Of a stretch of DNA of 64,000 nt, positions 1 to 7,312 are shown in pieces (position 1 is the first letter of the stretch; the number at the start of each line of letters is the position of its first letter). The position numbers and the translations under genes were made by a program. This DNA is from Synechococcus sp. GreenBA-s (lineage in GTDB: Bacteria > Cyanobacteriota > Cyanobacteriia > PCC-6307 > Cyanobiaceae). The notes under the pieces are model-generated. The model saw only the letters and a list, made by a program, of their open reading frames with translations. It made no database searches and had not been told where the DNA came from. The stretch covers positions 1-64,000 of the forward strand of contig NZ_JAGQBX010000005.1 in NCBI RefSeq assembly GCF_024345855.1, in the 5' to 3' direction.

Positions 1-42
1 GGAGATGGCGCCCTCGGTGTCGGCGGGATGGGTGGTGGTCAT
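1..42 (-). CDS. N-terminal end of an unidentified gene running off the left edge
   Basis: A minus-strand ATG at 42 opens a frame that stays open to the window edge. It gives only 14 residues, beginning MTTTHPADTEG. That is too short to assign to a family. It is divergent from the gene at 159, with about 116 bp between them that contain repeated motifs, so a start here is plausible. I cannot exclude a chance frame. Confidence 0.4.
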   Translation of the reverse strand, partial: MTTTHPADTEGAIS

Positions 43-93
43 GACAGAAGGCGAAGCGAACGCCGGGAGGGGCCCGCAGACCCCGCTCGAGCC

Positions 94-147
94 AACGCTA
101 TAACGCTATCGTTGTTCTGCTGTTTCAACGTTGCGATTTCGTTGCAA
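94..147. promoter_or_regulatory. Repeat-containing divergent intergenic region
   Basis: Between the left-edge gene and the gene at 159, AACGCTAT occurs twice in direct tandem (94-101 and 102-109). It is followed by an imperfect inverted repeat, TTTCAACG (123-130) and CGTTGCAA (140-147), which matches at 7 of 8 positions around a 9-base loop. This stretch is AT-richer than the surrounding coding DNA. A divergent promoter with operator sites is the likely role, but no regulator can be named. Confidence 0.35.
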
Positions 148-158
148 CCCTGCCCGCT

Positions 159-599
159 ATGGCCCCCCAGTCCGCCTCCGCCGCCGTCCCTAGCCACACC
201 GCCGCTTCTGGCCAAGCCGCCACCGCGGCAGCGTCCACAGGTTCCAGCCCGGCAGGTGCAGCAGGCCCAGACGGCTCCCGTCGCCTGGGCCTGCTGCTCG
301 GCCCCCAGGGCCAGCTCAGCGGCGACGGCCAGCTGCGGGAACTGATCCAGGAGCAGCGCGAGCGCAAGGGGGCAGAGGCCGCGATCTGGTATCTGCCGCC
401 GGCCCTGGTGCGGCAGCTGGGTCTGGGCACGGCCGAGGAGGAGGCCGTGGCCTCCGCCGATGCCGCCACACTCACCTGGCTGCAACTGCGCTTCGGTGGG
501 GCCGTCCGCCCCTGCAACCTGCGCCCGGAGGACCTGGCCCAGCAGGCTGCCGCCCTGCCGCCGGCCGCGCCCCTGGCGGGTGTGGGCCTGCGGGGTTGA
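159..599 (+). CDS. Conserved hypothetical protein, 146 aa
   Basis: I do not recognise a named family. The first 45 residues are Ala/Ser/Pro-rich and probably disordered. The remainder (about residues 50-146) looks like a compact domain with a helix rich in charged residues (LRELIQEQRERKG) and a segment ALTWLQLRFGG. There is no signal peptide or membrane segment. The ATG at 159 is the only convincing start. The gene converges on the aldehyde-oxygenase-like gene, and a strong hairpin separates the two. Codon use matches that of the real genes nearby. Confidence 0.6.
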   Translation: MAPQSASAAVPSHTAASGQAATAAASTGSSPAGAAGPDGSRRLGLLLGPQGQLSGDGQLRELIQEQRERKGAEAAIWYLPPALVRQLGLGTAEEEAVASADAATLTWLQLRFGGAVRPCNLRPEDLAQQAAALPPAAPLAGVGLRG

Positions 600-624
600 A
601 ACCGGGAGCCATCCCAATGGCGAA

Positions 625-652
625 GCCCGGGAGACGTTGCGATCTCCCGGGC
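625..652. terminator. Perfect hairpin between convergent genes
   Basis: GCCCGGGAGA (625-634) and TCTCCCGGGC (643-652) form a perfect 10-bp stem around an 8-base loop. It sits between the stop of the plus-strand gene at 599 and the stop of the minus-strand gene at 747. There is no clear T-tract on either side, so it may act as a bidirectional processing or attenuating hairpin rather than a classical intrinsic terminator. Confidence 0.55.
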
Positions 653-746
653 CGAAAGGGCGCTGTGAACAGCAGCGTTTGCGGACCAACGGCGGCGGCG
701 GCGAACCATCTCGCCAACCGCCAACCGCCAGCAGCCTGGTGCCGGC

Positions 747-1472
747 TCAGCCCAAAGAGACGGCGGCCACCGAGCGGAACACCAGCCGGCGGGCCTCGGC
801 TCCGCTGAAGCCGATCGTCACCAGCGACTGCTCGAACAGCTCGCAGAACGCGCCCACCAGATCGGACGGATCCATGCCGATGGTGCGCATGTCCTCAGCC
901 ACGGCCTGGAGGATCTGCAGGGTCACCGGCAGGGCGCTCCGGCAGATCGCCGCCACGGCCTCGGCCACCTCGGCAAAGCGGCCCTGGAGCCACTGCTCGC
1001 CGTAGTTGAGGTGCTCGGCCTCGTCGGCGAGCACCGCCGCGGTGATCGGCTGGGCATAGGCATCAGCCACGGGCAGGTAGGCGCGGTAGGCCGCCACGGC
1101 GAAGCACTCCACGATCAGGCACTGGATCACCAGGCAGCCCGCCAGATCCCGCGAGCGATCGCACTCCTGGAACAGGGCGTGCAGGGGGGCGAACAGCTGC
1201 TTCGCCAGGGCCGCATCGGGCCGCACGCCCAGGTTGGCGCCACAGCCGATGAAGTCGCGGGCGTGACGACCCTCCATCGCCCCGAGGCGCAGGAGCTCGG
1301 CGCCGTCCTCAGGGATGGCGCGGGCCAGCAGCCGGAAATGGCGGTCGGCCAGGCCCTCACCCACAACCACCACACCGTTGATGCGGCTGTAGGCATCGCG
1401 GTAGACAGGGCTGGTGGGATCGGGGCTGGGGGCTGGGGCGCCGCTGAAGGCGACGGATTGGAGCGATGTCAT
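747..1472 (-). CDS. Aldehyde deformylating oxygenase-like ferritin-fold protein
   Basis: This 241-aa protein resembles cyanobacterial aldehyde deformylating oxygenase (ADO), which turns fatty aldehydes into alkanes plus formate. The di-iron ligand pattern is visible: Glu39, Glu67 and His70 (MEGRH), Glu122 (IVECF), Glu151 and His154 (EAEH). The conserved Cys is at 77 (IGCGANLGV), and the segments DAYSRIN and HLNYGEQWL are typical of the family. The length is close to the usual 231 aa. The ATG at 1472 overlaps the stop of the upstream desaturase by 4 bases, indicating translational coupling. Odd: the acyl-ACP reductase that normally accompanies ADO is absent here. It may be a paralogue with a different substrate, so I give no gene symbol. 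Confidence 0.85.
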   Translation of the reverse strand: MTSLQSVAFSGAPAPSPDPTSPVYRDAYSRINGVVVVGEGLADRHFRLLARAIPEDGAELLRLGAMEGRHARDFIGCGANLGVRPDAALAKQLFAPLHALFQECDRSRDLAGCLVIQCLIVECFAVAAYRAYLPVADAYAQPITAAVLADEAEHLNYGEQWLQGRFAEVAEAVAAICRSALPVTLQILQAVAEDMRTIGMDPSDLVGAFCELFEQSLVTIGFSGAEARRLVFRSVAAVSLG

Positions 1473-2452
1473 CGGGACTGGCGAGAGGGGAATGGGCGTG
1501 AGGCCTGCGGCGAGGAGGTGGTGCGTCGGGATGTCGTGGCGCGCGGGGACGTCGCGGCATGGGCCGGCATCGCAGCGTGCAGGGGCGCCGCCAGACGGAT
1601 GCGACGGGCCAGGCCCAGCCGCCGCAACAGGCGGATGTGCTGCCAGGTGAGGTCGACTTCCCACCACTGGAAGCCCATGCGGGCACTGCTGGGGTAGGCG
1701 TGGTGGTTGTTATGCCAACCCTCACCGAAGCTCAGCAGGGCCACCCACCAGTTGTTGCGGGAGCCGTCGCCGCTCGCGTGGCACACATAGCCCCAGCGGT
1801 GGGTGGCGGAGTTCACCAGCCAGGTCACGTGGTAGACGAGCACCAGCCGCAGCGGAATGCCCCACAGCACCAGGGCCCAGCCACCGGCGCCCGTGGCCTC
1901 GCCGAGGGCATAGAGCAGCACCCCAAGCGGCAGCTGCAGCAGCAGGAAGTTGCGGTTGAGCCAGCGGTAGTAGGGCACCCGCTGCAGGTCGGGGGTGAGC
2001 TGGCGCACGTAGCGCTTGGCGGGCACGTCGTGCAGCATCCAGGCGAAGTGGCTCCACCAGAAGCCCAGATGGCTGTTGTGGTGGTCGGCCGGATCGTCGG
2101 AATGCAGGTGGTGGTGGCGATGCAGGCCGGCCCAGTCGATCGGGCCGTGCTGGCAGCTGAGGGTGCCGCAGGTGGTGATCACCGCCTCCAGCCAGCGGGG
2201 CACCTGGAAGGAGCTGTGGGCCAGCAGCCGGTGGTAGCCGAGGGTCACCCCCACACAGGCGGTGAGCCAGTAGAGAACCAGCAGCACCCCCACCGCCATG
2301 GGGCTCCAGAAGCGCGGCAGCAGGGCCACCACCGCAAGAGCATGGATCGCCACCATGAAGGCAACGGTGCCCCAGCTGAAGCGCAGCCGCCGGGGCTCCA
2401 CCGCAATGCCCCGCCGCAGCGGCGGCAGCGGGGCCAGGGACGCTGAACTCAT
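1469..2452 (-). CDS. Acyl-lipid desaturase, DesC-like (delta-9 type)
   Basis: This is a 327-aa membrane desaturase. The three histidine boxes of the acyl-CoA/acyl-lipid desaturase family are all present: HRLLAH, HRHHH within GLHRHHHLHSD, and HNNHH within EGWHNNHHAYPSS. Hydrophobic pairs around residues 28-70 and 170-215 fit the usual four-helix topology. The product would introduce a double bond into membrane fatty acids using O2 and ferredoxin. The last ~40 residues (rich in Ala, Ser, Thr and Arg) are a low-complexity tail. It overlaps the genes on both sides by 4 bases. DesC is the closest general match, but position specificity cannot be read from sequence. The known low-oxygen operon of some cyanobacteria also contains a desaturase. 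Confidence 0.9.
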   Translation of the reverse strand: MSSASLAPLPPLRRGIAVEPRRLRFSWGTVAFMVAIHALAVVALLPRFWSPMAVGVLLVLYWLTACVGVTLGYHRLLAHSSFQVPRWLEAVITTCGTLSCQHGPIDWAGLHRHHHLHSDDPADHHNSHLGFWWSHFAWMLHDVPAKRYVRQLTPDLQRVPYYRWLNRNFLLLQLPLGVLLYALGEATGAGGWALVLWGIPLRLVLVYHVTWLVNSATHRWGYVCHASGDGSRNNWWVALLSFGEGWHNNHHAYPSSARMGFQWWEVDLTWQHIRLLRRLGLARRIRLAAPLHAAMPAHAATSPRATTSRRTTSSPQASRPFPSRQSR

Positions 2453-3516
2453 GCGGCCTCCGCGCTGGCCACCATCGGCTGGCCGAACTGGAGCAGCAGC
2501 AGGCCGGCGAAGCGCACCTGCAGCCCCAGCCTGCGCAGGACGCGGCCCAGGCCGGCGGGCTCCTCGGCGAGGGCCTTGATGGCGCGGTAGGTCTCCACCA
2601 GCCGGTCGCGAAGTTCGAAGTAGGCGCGACCCTGGAGGGCGAACACCACCGGGAAGGCCCGGCGGGCGGTGCGGTTGGTCTGGCGCATCACCTCCTCGTC
2701 GAACAGGGTGGGATCCATGCCGAGCAGCCGGTAGAAGTTGCCCCGCTCACACACCGTGAGGCTGTGGGTGAGGAACACCGACCACAGGAAGAAACGGCTC
2801 AGCAGCCGGCCGCGCAGACCTTGGCGCAGGCCGGGATTGCAGCGGATGAGCACGTTGAAGATGTCGCCGTGGCGGTTCTCGTCCTGGCACCAGGGCTCAA
2901 AGAAGTCGAACAGCGGCGCAAAGCTGTTGCCCGGATGGGCCTTGAGGTGCCGGTCGATCAGGATGTAGCGCCAGTAGCCGATCTTCTCGGAGAGGTACAC
3001 CGAATACAGCACCCAGCTCAGCGGGAACCAGGTGATCGGCCGCTTACCGCTCAGCGAGGGCAGGTCGATCTCGATGCCCTCGGCCACCAGGGCCCGGTTG
3101 AGAAAGCCGGCGTGGCGGGCCTCGTCGCGGGCCATCAGCTGGAACAGGCGGCCCAGCTCGGGGCGGCTGGCCTTGAACAGCCGCCGCGAGAGCTCCTTGA
3201 ACAGCAGGAATCCGGAAAACTCCGACACGCAGGAGCGCACCAGGTAGCTCTCATAGGCCTCCTTCTCGTCAGGGGAGAGGTCCTTGAGGCGGTTGAGGGG
3301 AGCCTTGCGATCGAAGTGGTCGCGGTTGTAGTCGGTCTCCATCTCGCCGAGCATGGCGTCGAAGGCCTGGCGCTGGCCCTCCAGGTCCATGGTCGCGGCC
3401 TTGTCGATCTCAGTGGTGTAAAAGCGCGGTGTGAGCAGGTCTTCCCGCAGGTGGGGGGCCGGGCCGGCGGCGGGTGAGAGGGCGGTGCCCGGGGCAGCAG
3501 GAACAGTGGCGGTCAT
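2449..3516 (-). CDS. acsF: Mg-protoporphyrin IX monomethyl ester oxidative cyclase (AcsF/ChlA type)
   Basis: This 355-aa enzyme forms the fifth ring of chlorophyll using O2. Family landmarks are LLTPRFYTT near residue 28, EFSGFLLFKEL (Glu99, Glu108), DEARHAGFLNRA (Glu132, His135), LSEKIGYWRY, and WCQDENRHGD (Glu213, His216). The length agrees with the family. The ATG at 3516 gives a normal N-terminus; a longer frame upstream is probably not translated. It is the second gene of the di-iron operon and overlaps the desaturase start by 4 bases (ATGA). Cyanobacteria often carry two copies, one induced at low oxygen. The neighbours suggest this is that second form (AcsFII/ChlAII), which is inference. 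Confidence 0.93.
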   Translation of the reverse strand: MTATVPAAPGTALSPAAGPAPHLREDLLTPRFYTTEIDKAATMDLEGQRQAFDAMLGEMETDYNRDHFDRKAPLNRLKDLSPDEKEAYESYLVRSCVSEFSGFLLFKELSRRLFKASRPELGRLFQLMARDEARHAGFLNRALVAEGIEIDLPSLSGKRPITWFPLSWVLYSVYLSEKIGYWRYILIDRHLKAHPGNSFAPLFDFFEPWCQDENRHGDIFNVLIRCNPGLRQGLRGRLLSRFFLWSVFLTHSLTVCERGNFYRLLGMDPTLFDEEVMRQTNRTARRAFPVVFALQGRAYFELRDRLVETYRAIKALAEEPAGLGRVLRRLGLQVRFAGLLLLQFGQPMVASAEAA

Positions 3517-3524
3517 GGCGGCGA

Positions 3525-4052
3525 TCAGGCGGGGGTGACGGCAGAGCTGGCCGCCGTCGCGGAAGCAGCGGCGGCGGTGGCCAGGGCGTAGGCGCTGGCA
3601 TCGGGGCCGACCCGGTGCCGGTCGAACCAGGTCTGGATGGCAAGCAGCCAGTCGAGGCGGGCACAGCGGTCCGGGCCGGCCTGGCCATAGCCCTCGAAGG
3701 CCGCGCGGGCGGCATCGCGGTGGCCGGCACGGTGCCCCGGGCAGAGGCAGCCGCTGGCCTCGAGCCAGCGCTCCTCGAGGCGCAGGTGCAGGCGCAGCTG
3801 CCAGAGCAGGCGGCGGCAGCAGAGGTCCAGGGCCAGCTGGGCGGCCGGGGCCCCACCCGGCCCGGCGGCCATCAGGGGCTGGCTGTACAGCTCCAGCAGC
3901 TCGGCCAGCAGGGCTTCCAGCCGGTCGTGCTGGCGCTCCAGCAGCGGCAGCTGCTCGGCCCACTGCCGCGGCCAGCGGAAGCCGGAGGGCCGATCAAGGG
4001 AGCGGGATGGAGATGGAGGCGACGGCGGCGCCAGGACGGAAACCACGGGCAT
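3525..4052 (-). CDS. Bacteriohemerythrin-like O2-binding protein
   Basis: This 175-aa protein shows the full hemerythrin ligand set: His42 (RQHDRLE), HxxxE at 89-93 (HLRLE), HxxxH at 107-111 (HRAGH) and HxxxxD at 146-151 (HRVGPD). The fold should be a four-helix bundle binding a di-iron centre that reversibly binds O2. Residues 1-30 and 155-175 are low-complexity and probably flexible. There is no membrane segment or fused signalling domain, so it is likely a soluble O2 store, carrier or sensor. It is the first gene of the operon and ends 8 bases before the acsF start. The ATG at 4052 is chosen because the residues upstream look like non-coding sequence. Supplying O2 or iron to the downstream oxygenases is inference. 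Confidence 0.82.
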   Translation of the reverse strand: MPVVSVLAPPSPPSPSRSLDRPSGFRWPRQWAEQLPLLERQHDRLEALLAELLELYSQPLMAAGPGGAPAAQLALDLCCRRLLWQLRLHLRLEERWLEASGCLCPGHRAGHRDAARAAFEGYGQAGPDRCARLDWLLAIQTWFDRHRVGPDASAYALATAAAASATAASSAVTPA

Positions 4053-4100
4053 CGCGGCGGACGGGAACGGACACGCCCCACACCCTACCAGCAAAACAAC

Positions 4101-4124
4101 GTCATCGTGATACTGGGTCACTGG
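4101..4124 (-). promoter_or_regulatory. Putative operator of the di-iron operon, shared with psbA'
   Basis: Read on the minus strand, this site is CCAGTGACCCA followed directly by GTATCACGATGAC. It lies 49-72 bases upstream of the hemerythrin start codon. The DNA upstream of the truncated psbA (6072-6097) carries nearly the same string in the same orientation to its gene: CCA, TGACyCA, GTATC and GATGAC all match, with two small gaps. A shared binding site for one regulator is the simplest reading. The divergent ArsR protein is one candidate. Confidence 0.45.
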
Positions 4125-4205
4125 CAACCGTTGTATCGAGACCCCGTGCTGCCGCGATGTGGGTGCTAGCCTTGGCTCCGGGCCGCGCTTGCGCAACCTG
4201 CTTGA

Positions 4206-4228
4206 GCAAACCGCTAACGCAAACCGCT
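4206..4228. repeat. Direct repeat upstream of the ArsR gene
   Basis: GCAAACCGCT occurs at 4206-4215 and again at 4219-4228, a 13-base period, about 55-77 bases before the ArsR start at 4283. It could be an autoregulatory operator. The region also has several GC-rich steps with no recognisable -10 box. Confidence 0.35.
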
Positions 4229-4282
4229 GCCGCCCACTCCGCCACACCCGACACCTCGCACCCCATTCCCACCCCCGTCCCC

Positions 4283-4588
4283 ATGGAAGCCCTGGCCGAG
4301 TACTTCAAGGTGTTCTCCGAGCCCAACCGCCTGGCGGTGCTCGAAGCCCTGCGCGGCGGCCCGCTCAACGTGACGGCCGTAGTGGACAAGACGGGCCTCA
4401 GCCAGGCCCTGGTGTCCAAGCACCTCAAGCTGCTCACCATCGCCGGTGTGGTGCAGCGCCGGCCCGAGGGCTCGCTCGTGTTCTACGAGGTGATCGACAA
4501 GTCGGTGTTCAAGCTGATCGGCCAGGCCGAGAAGCTGCTGCTGGCCGCCCGGCGCCAGCAGCTCGACGCCCTGGCCGCCATCCTTTGA
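4283..4588 (+). CDS. ArsR-family winged-helix repressor lacking cysteines
   Basis: This 101-aa protein has the ArsR/SmtB helix-turn-helix: FKVFSEPNRLAVLEAL at the N-terminus, then the recognition region TGLSQALVSKHLKLL and the wing RRPEGSLVFYEV. It contains no cysteine and only one histidine, so the usual metal or thiol sensing sites of ArsR proteins are missing and the signal is unknown. It is divergent from the di-iron operon and shares its 230-bp intergenic region, making it the likely regulator. Its stop overlaps the start of the pentapeptide-repeat gene by one base (TGATG), so the two are co-transcribed. Confidence 0.88.
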   Translation: MEALAEYFKVFSEPNRLAVLEALRGGPLNVTAVVDKTGLSQALVSKHLKLLTIAGVVQRRPEGSLVFYEVIDKSVFKLIGQAEKLLLAARRQQLDALAAIL

Positions 4589-5262
4589 TGGCCGCCGCCG
4601 GCATGGCCCCCTCCGGATCGCTGCCGCAGTCGCTGGAGGAGCTGCGCTCCGCCCTCGCCGCCGGCCATCGCTCCTTCCCGGGCCTGCGCCTGCGGGACCT
4701 CGATGGCGTGGATCTCGATCTCGCCGGCTGTGATCTGCAGGACAGCTGCTTCAAGGAGGCCCGCTTCGGTCGGGCCAACCTGAGCGGCGCCAACCTGGAG
4801 CGGTGCAGCTTCCAGCAGGCGCTGCTCTGGGGAGCCGATCTCTCCAGTGCCCAGGCCGGCCACTCGCGATGGCATGAGGCCGATCTCTCCGGGTCGCGAC
4901 TGCAGAGGGCGGATTTCTCCGGCGCCCTGCTGCACCGCGCCTGCCTGCGCGGTGTGGTGGCCGCCGGCAGCCGCTGGGTGGAGGCCCGCCTGGTGGAGGC
5001 CGACTTCCGCAGCGGCCTCGATCAGCTCACCGACCTGGGCGGCGCTGACTTCCGGGGTGCCGACCTGAGCTTTGCCCTGCTCCAGGGTGCCCAGCTGCAT
5101 GGGGCCGACCTGCGCCACACCTGCCTCTACGGCACGGATCTGCGCAATGCCGACCTCCAGGAGGCCGACCTGCGGGGCTGCGACCTGCGCGACTGCGTCC
5201 TGGATGGCTGTCAGCTGGAGGGAGCGCAGCTGGAGGGAGCTCAGCGCCGGCGCTGCAGTTGA
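4588..5262 (+). CDS. Pentapeptide-repeat protein
   Basis: This 224-aa protein consists largely of A(D/N)Lxx-type repeats, for example ANLSG ANLER, ADLSG, ADFRG ADLSF and ADLRN ADLQE ADLRG. They should fold into a right-handed quadrilateral beta-helix. A short N-terminal part (about 1-45) is not repetitive. There is no membrane segment or signal peptide. It overlaps the ArsR stop by one base and so is in the same transcript. Cyanobacteria have many such proteins, mostly of unknown function. Confidence 0.85.
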   Translation: MAAAGMAPSGSLPQSLEELRSALAAGHRSFPGLRLRDLDGVDLDLAGCDLQDSCFKEARFGRANLSGANLERCSFQQALLWGADLSSAQAGHSRWHEADLSGSRLQRADFSGALLHRACLRGVVAAGSRWVEARLVEADFRSGLDQLTDLGGADFRGADLSFALLQGAQLHGADLRHTCLYGTDLRNADLQEADLRGCDLRDCVLDGCQLEGAQLEGAQRRRCS

Positions 5263-5427
5263 GCGTTCGCGCTGGGGCGACCTCCACAGCGGCGGCGCCC
5301 CGGCCGTCCCGTCCCCATGGGTGGGCCTGCCTTGGAGGGGCATCGCCAGACTCAATCAGCGGCTCCGCCTGGCCAGGGGGCGGGAGATCGGGCCTCCATG
5401 GCCCGTGGGGCAAGGGGGACCAGTCCC

Positions 5428-6054
5428 TCATGCCGCTGCCGGCACGGCCCTGACGGCCGCACCAGAGCCCGCTTCGCGGATGAGCTGCTCGGCGAGCTCC
5501 CGCAGCGCCATCACCTGGTCCGGGCCCAGGGTGAGCTCTGCATCGGGAGCGGCGTCCACGGTCTCCAGAGGCACCTGCAGGCGCAGGGGCAAGAAACCAG
5601 TCGGCGCCGGCTGCAGCCCAGCCGCATCAAACTGCGCCGCCGTGGGCGGCAACGGCGCCGGACCCACCGGCACCAATTCCTGGCTGAGGTTGGCCAGCTC
5701 CCAGACACCTCCCTGCCCATCCTCCAGGCGCAGGGGGCGCTGATGGTCGAGCGGGCGCTGGCCCCCCATGGCGTTCAGACGCAGGCGCCATCCAGGGGGA
5801 TAGGAGCGGTCGGACTGACTCAGCAGCACCAGCCCCCAGCGACCGCCCAAACGGTCCTGGAGCGTCCAGCGCGTGGGGGATTCCAAGGCCTGAACGGGAG
5901 CCACGCGGCACCAGGTCAAGAACCAGAGCAGCAGCACAAAAGCACCGCCCCGCCAGGCCAGGCCCAGAGGGCGCCCCAGCCCCGGCCCCGGCCCCAGAGA
6001 ACACCTCAGGCGCAGGCCAAGGCCAAACCAAAGAGAACCAGCGCCAATACCCAT
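5428..6054 (-). CDS. Secreted or thylakoid-lumen protein, probably DUF3122 family
   Basis: This 208-aa protein has a long Gly/Leu-rich signal-like N-terminus with a hydrophobic segment around residues 36-48 (GGAFVLLLWFLTW) and a likely cleavage near VQA-LES. The mature part contains RWGLVLLSQSDRSYPPGWRLRL and DHQRPLRLEDGQGGVWELANLS. These resemble the cyanobacterial DUF3122 family, whose function is not known. It converges on the pentapeptide gene and is divergent from the psbA fragment, with the palindrome at 6070-6087 between them. The family assignment is from memory and moderately sure. Confidence 0.7.
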   Translation of the reverse strand: MGIGAGSLWFGLGLRLRCSLGPGPGLGRPLGLAWRGGAFVLLLWFLTWCRVAPVQALESPTRWTLQDRLGGRWGLVLLSQSDRSYPPGWRLRLNAMGGQRPLDHQRPLRLEDGQGGVWELANLSQELVPVGPAPLPPTAAQFDAAGLQPAPTGFLPLRLQVPLETVDAAPDAELTLGPDQVMALRELAEQLIREAGSGAAVRAVPAAA

Positions 6055-6069
6055 TCAGATATCTCTTGC

Positions 6070-6097
6070 TACCATGACTCAATGGTATCGTGATGAC
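6070..6097 (+). promoter_or_regulatory. Palindromic operator-like site upstream of psbA'
   Basis: TACCAT (6070-6075) and ATGGTA (6082-6087) form a perfect inverted repeat around GACTCA, followed by TCGTGATGAC to 6097. It lies about 95 bases before the psbA start and just upstream of the divergent DUF3122 gene (start 6054). The block from CCA (6072) to GATGAC (6097) closely matches the site upstream of the hemerythrin-acsF operon, supporting co-regulation. Confidence 0.5.
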
Positions 6098-6192
6098 AGA
6101 CTGACAAAAGGATCGGTGCGCCGCCGGGTGGCTCTCCACGCCGCGGGGCCCTCGGCCCCACCATCAGCCCGCTCCCGCGTCCTCATCCAGCC

Positions 6193-6525
6193 ATGACGAC
6201 AACCACCCTCGCCCCAGCCCAGGGCCATCGCTGGGGGGCCTTCAAGGACTGGATCACCAGCACCAACAACCGCCTGTACATCGGCTGGTTCGGCGTGCTG
6301 ATGATCCCGACCCTCCTGACGGCAGCCAGCTGCTTCATCCTCGCCTTCATCGCCGCACCGCCCGTTGACATCGACGGCATCCGCGAGCCGATCAGCGGCA
6401 GCCTGCTCTACGGCAACAACATCATCACGGCCGCTGTGGTGCCCAGCTCCAACGCCATCGGCCTGCACTTCTATCCCATCTGGGGGGCCAGCAGCCTCGA
6501 TGAGTGGCTCTACAACGGCGGCCCA
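6193..6525 (+). pseudogene. psbA: Truncated psbA encoding the N-terminal third of a low-oxygen-type D1'
   Basis: Residues 1-111 are clearly photosystem II D1: [53 protein letters not shown] and [11 protein letters not shown]. Homology stops abruptly after NGGP at 6525, where YQLVVFHF would normally follow. The frame then runs on with unrelated residues to a stop at 6738, antisense to the methyltransferase. The water-oxidation and quinone-site regions are missing, so it cannot be functional D1. Residues 79-80 are Thr-Ala where standard D1 has Ser-Gly; Ala80 is one of the substitutions that mark the microaerobic D1' form. Gly replaces Glu in the usual PIWEAAS (PIWGASS). A deletion or an assembly join could explain the break. 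Confidence 0.85.
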
Positions 6526-6554
6526 GGACAAGCCCCAGATCTACAGGCGTTGCT

Positions 6555-7271
6555 TCAGGGCGCTGAACATGGTGCGTCCTCCAGCTGGTGCGGGGATGGG
6601 GACTGGAGCGACTTGCGCCACAGCCCCAGCCATTCATCGCTGCGCTGGGCCACCGATCCCTGGGCCGGCTCCCACAGCTCGGGCACCAGGCCGGTCTGGC
6701 GCCATTGGCGGGCCAGCTCCTCGGGGTCGCTGCCGTAGGGGGGACCCCCTTCGCGGCTGTGGCACAGAAACAGCCCCAGCAGCCAGCCACCGGGCTTCAG
6801 CAGCCGCAGCACCGTGGCCCGATAGGCCGCGCGTTGCCGGGGATCAATGGCGCAGAAGCAGGTGTGCTCCACCACGCCGTCCAGGCTCCCCTTCCCCAGG
6901 CCAGCAGCCGCCAGGGCCGCCGCGTCGAACAGGTCGGCCTGCAGCCAGCGCAGCTGCGGGCGATCAGGGCCATACCACCGGCGCGCCTCCCGGACGGCCT
7001 CGCCGCTGAAATCCAGCCCCACCACGGAGTAGCCCAGCTCCGCCAGCAGCGCGGCCTCATGCCCGCGGCCGCACCCGGGCACGAGCACCTTCCCCTCCCG
7101 CTGGGGCGCCAGGGGATGCCGACGCAGAAACATCGCCAGGGGCGGAGCGGGCTGGCCGAGCTCCCAGCCATCGCTGCCGTCGCGATAGCGCTGGTCCCAG
7201 CGTGCGGCCTCACTCTCCGAGGCCTGGCGAACGCCGGGGACGGGGGACGAAGCGCTGGAGGACTGGCCCAT
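6555..7271 (-). CDS. SAM-dependent methyltransferase, thiopurine methyltransferase family
   Basis: This 238-aa enzyme begins with the [21 protein letters not shown] segment typical of TPMT-like methyltransferases, followed by the SAM-binding motif I ([16 protein letters not shown]), the acidic residue VVGLDFSG, and [14 protein letters not shown]. The family methylates thiols, halides or small metabolites. The ATG at 7271 is taken because the longer frame upstream has no conserved residues. It sits between two truncated genes, psbA' and the DsbD-like fragment. The substrate cannot be inferred; cyanobacterial homologues are usually just annotated as methyltransferases. Confidence 0.85.
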   Translation of the reverse strand: MGQSSSASSPVPGVRQASESEAARWDQRYRDGSDGWELGQPAPPLAMFLRRHPLAPQREGKVLVPGCGRGHEAALLAELGYSVVGLDFSGEAVREARRWYGPDRPQLRWLQADLFDAAALAAAGLGKGSLDGVVEHTCFCAIDPRQRAAYRATVLRLLKPGGWLLGLFLCHSREGGPPYGSDPEELARQWRQTGLVPELWEPAQGSVAQRSDEWLGLWRKSLQSPSPHQLEDAPCSAP

Positions 7272-7312
7272 GGCTTCAATGTGCCCGGGTCTGGCCTCTG
7301 CGGCCCGGTTCG

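Noticed and set aside
6526-6738. In-frame extension of the psbA fragment to a stop
   Set aside because: No D1 homology and mostly antisense to the methyltransferase C-terminus, so it is not evidence of a novel fused protein.
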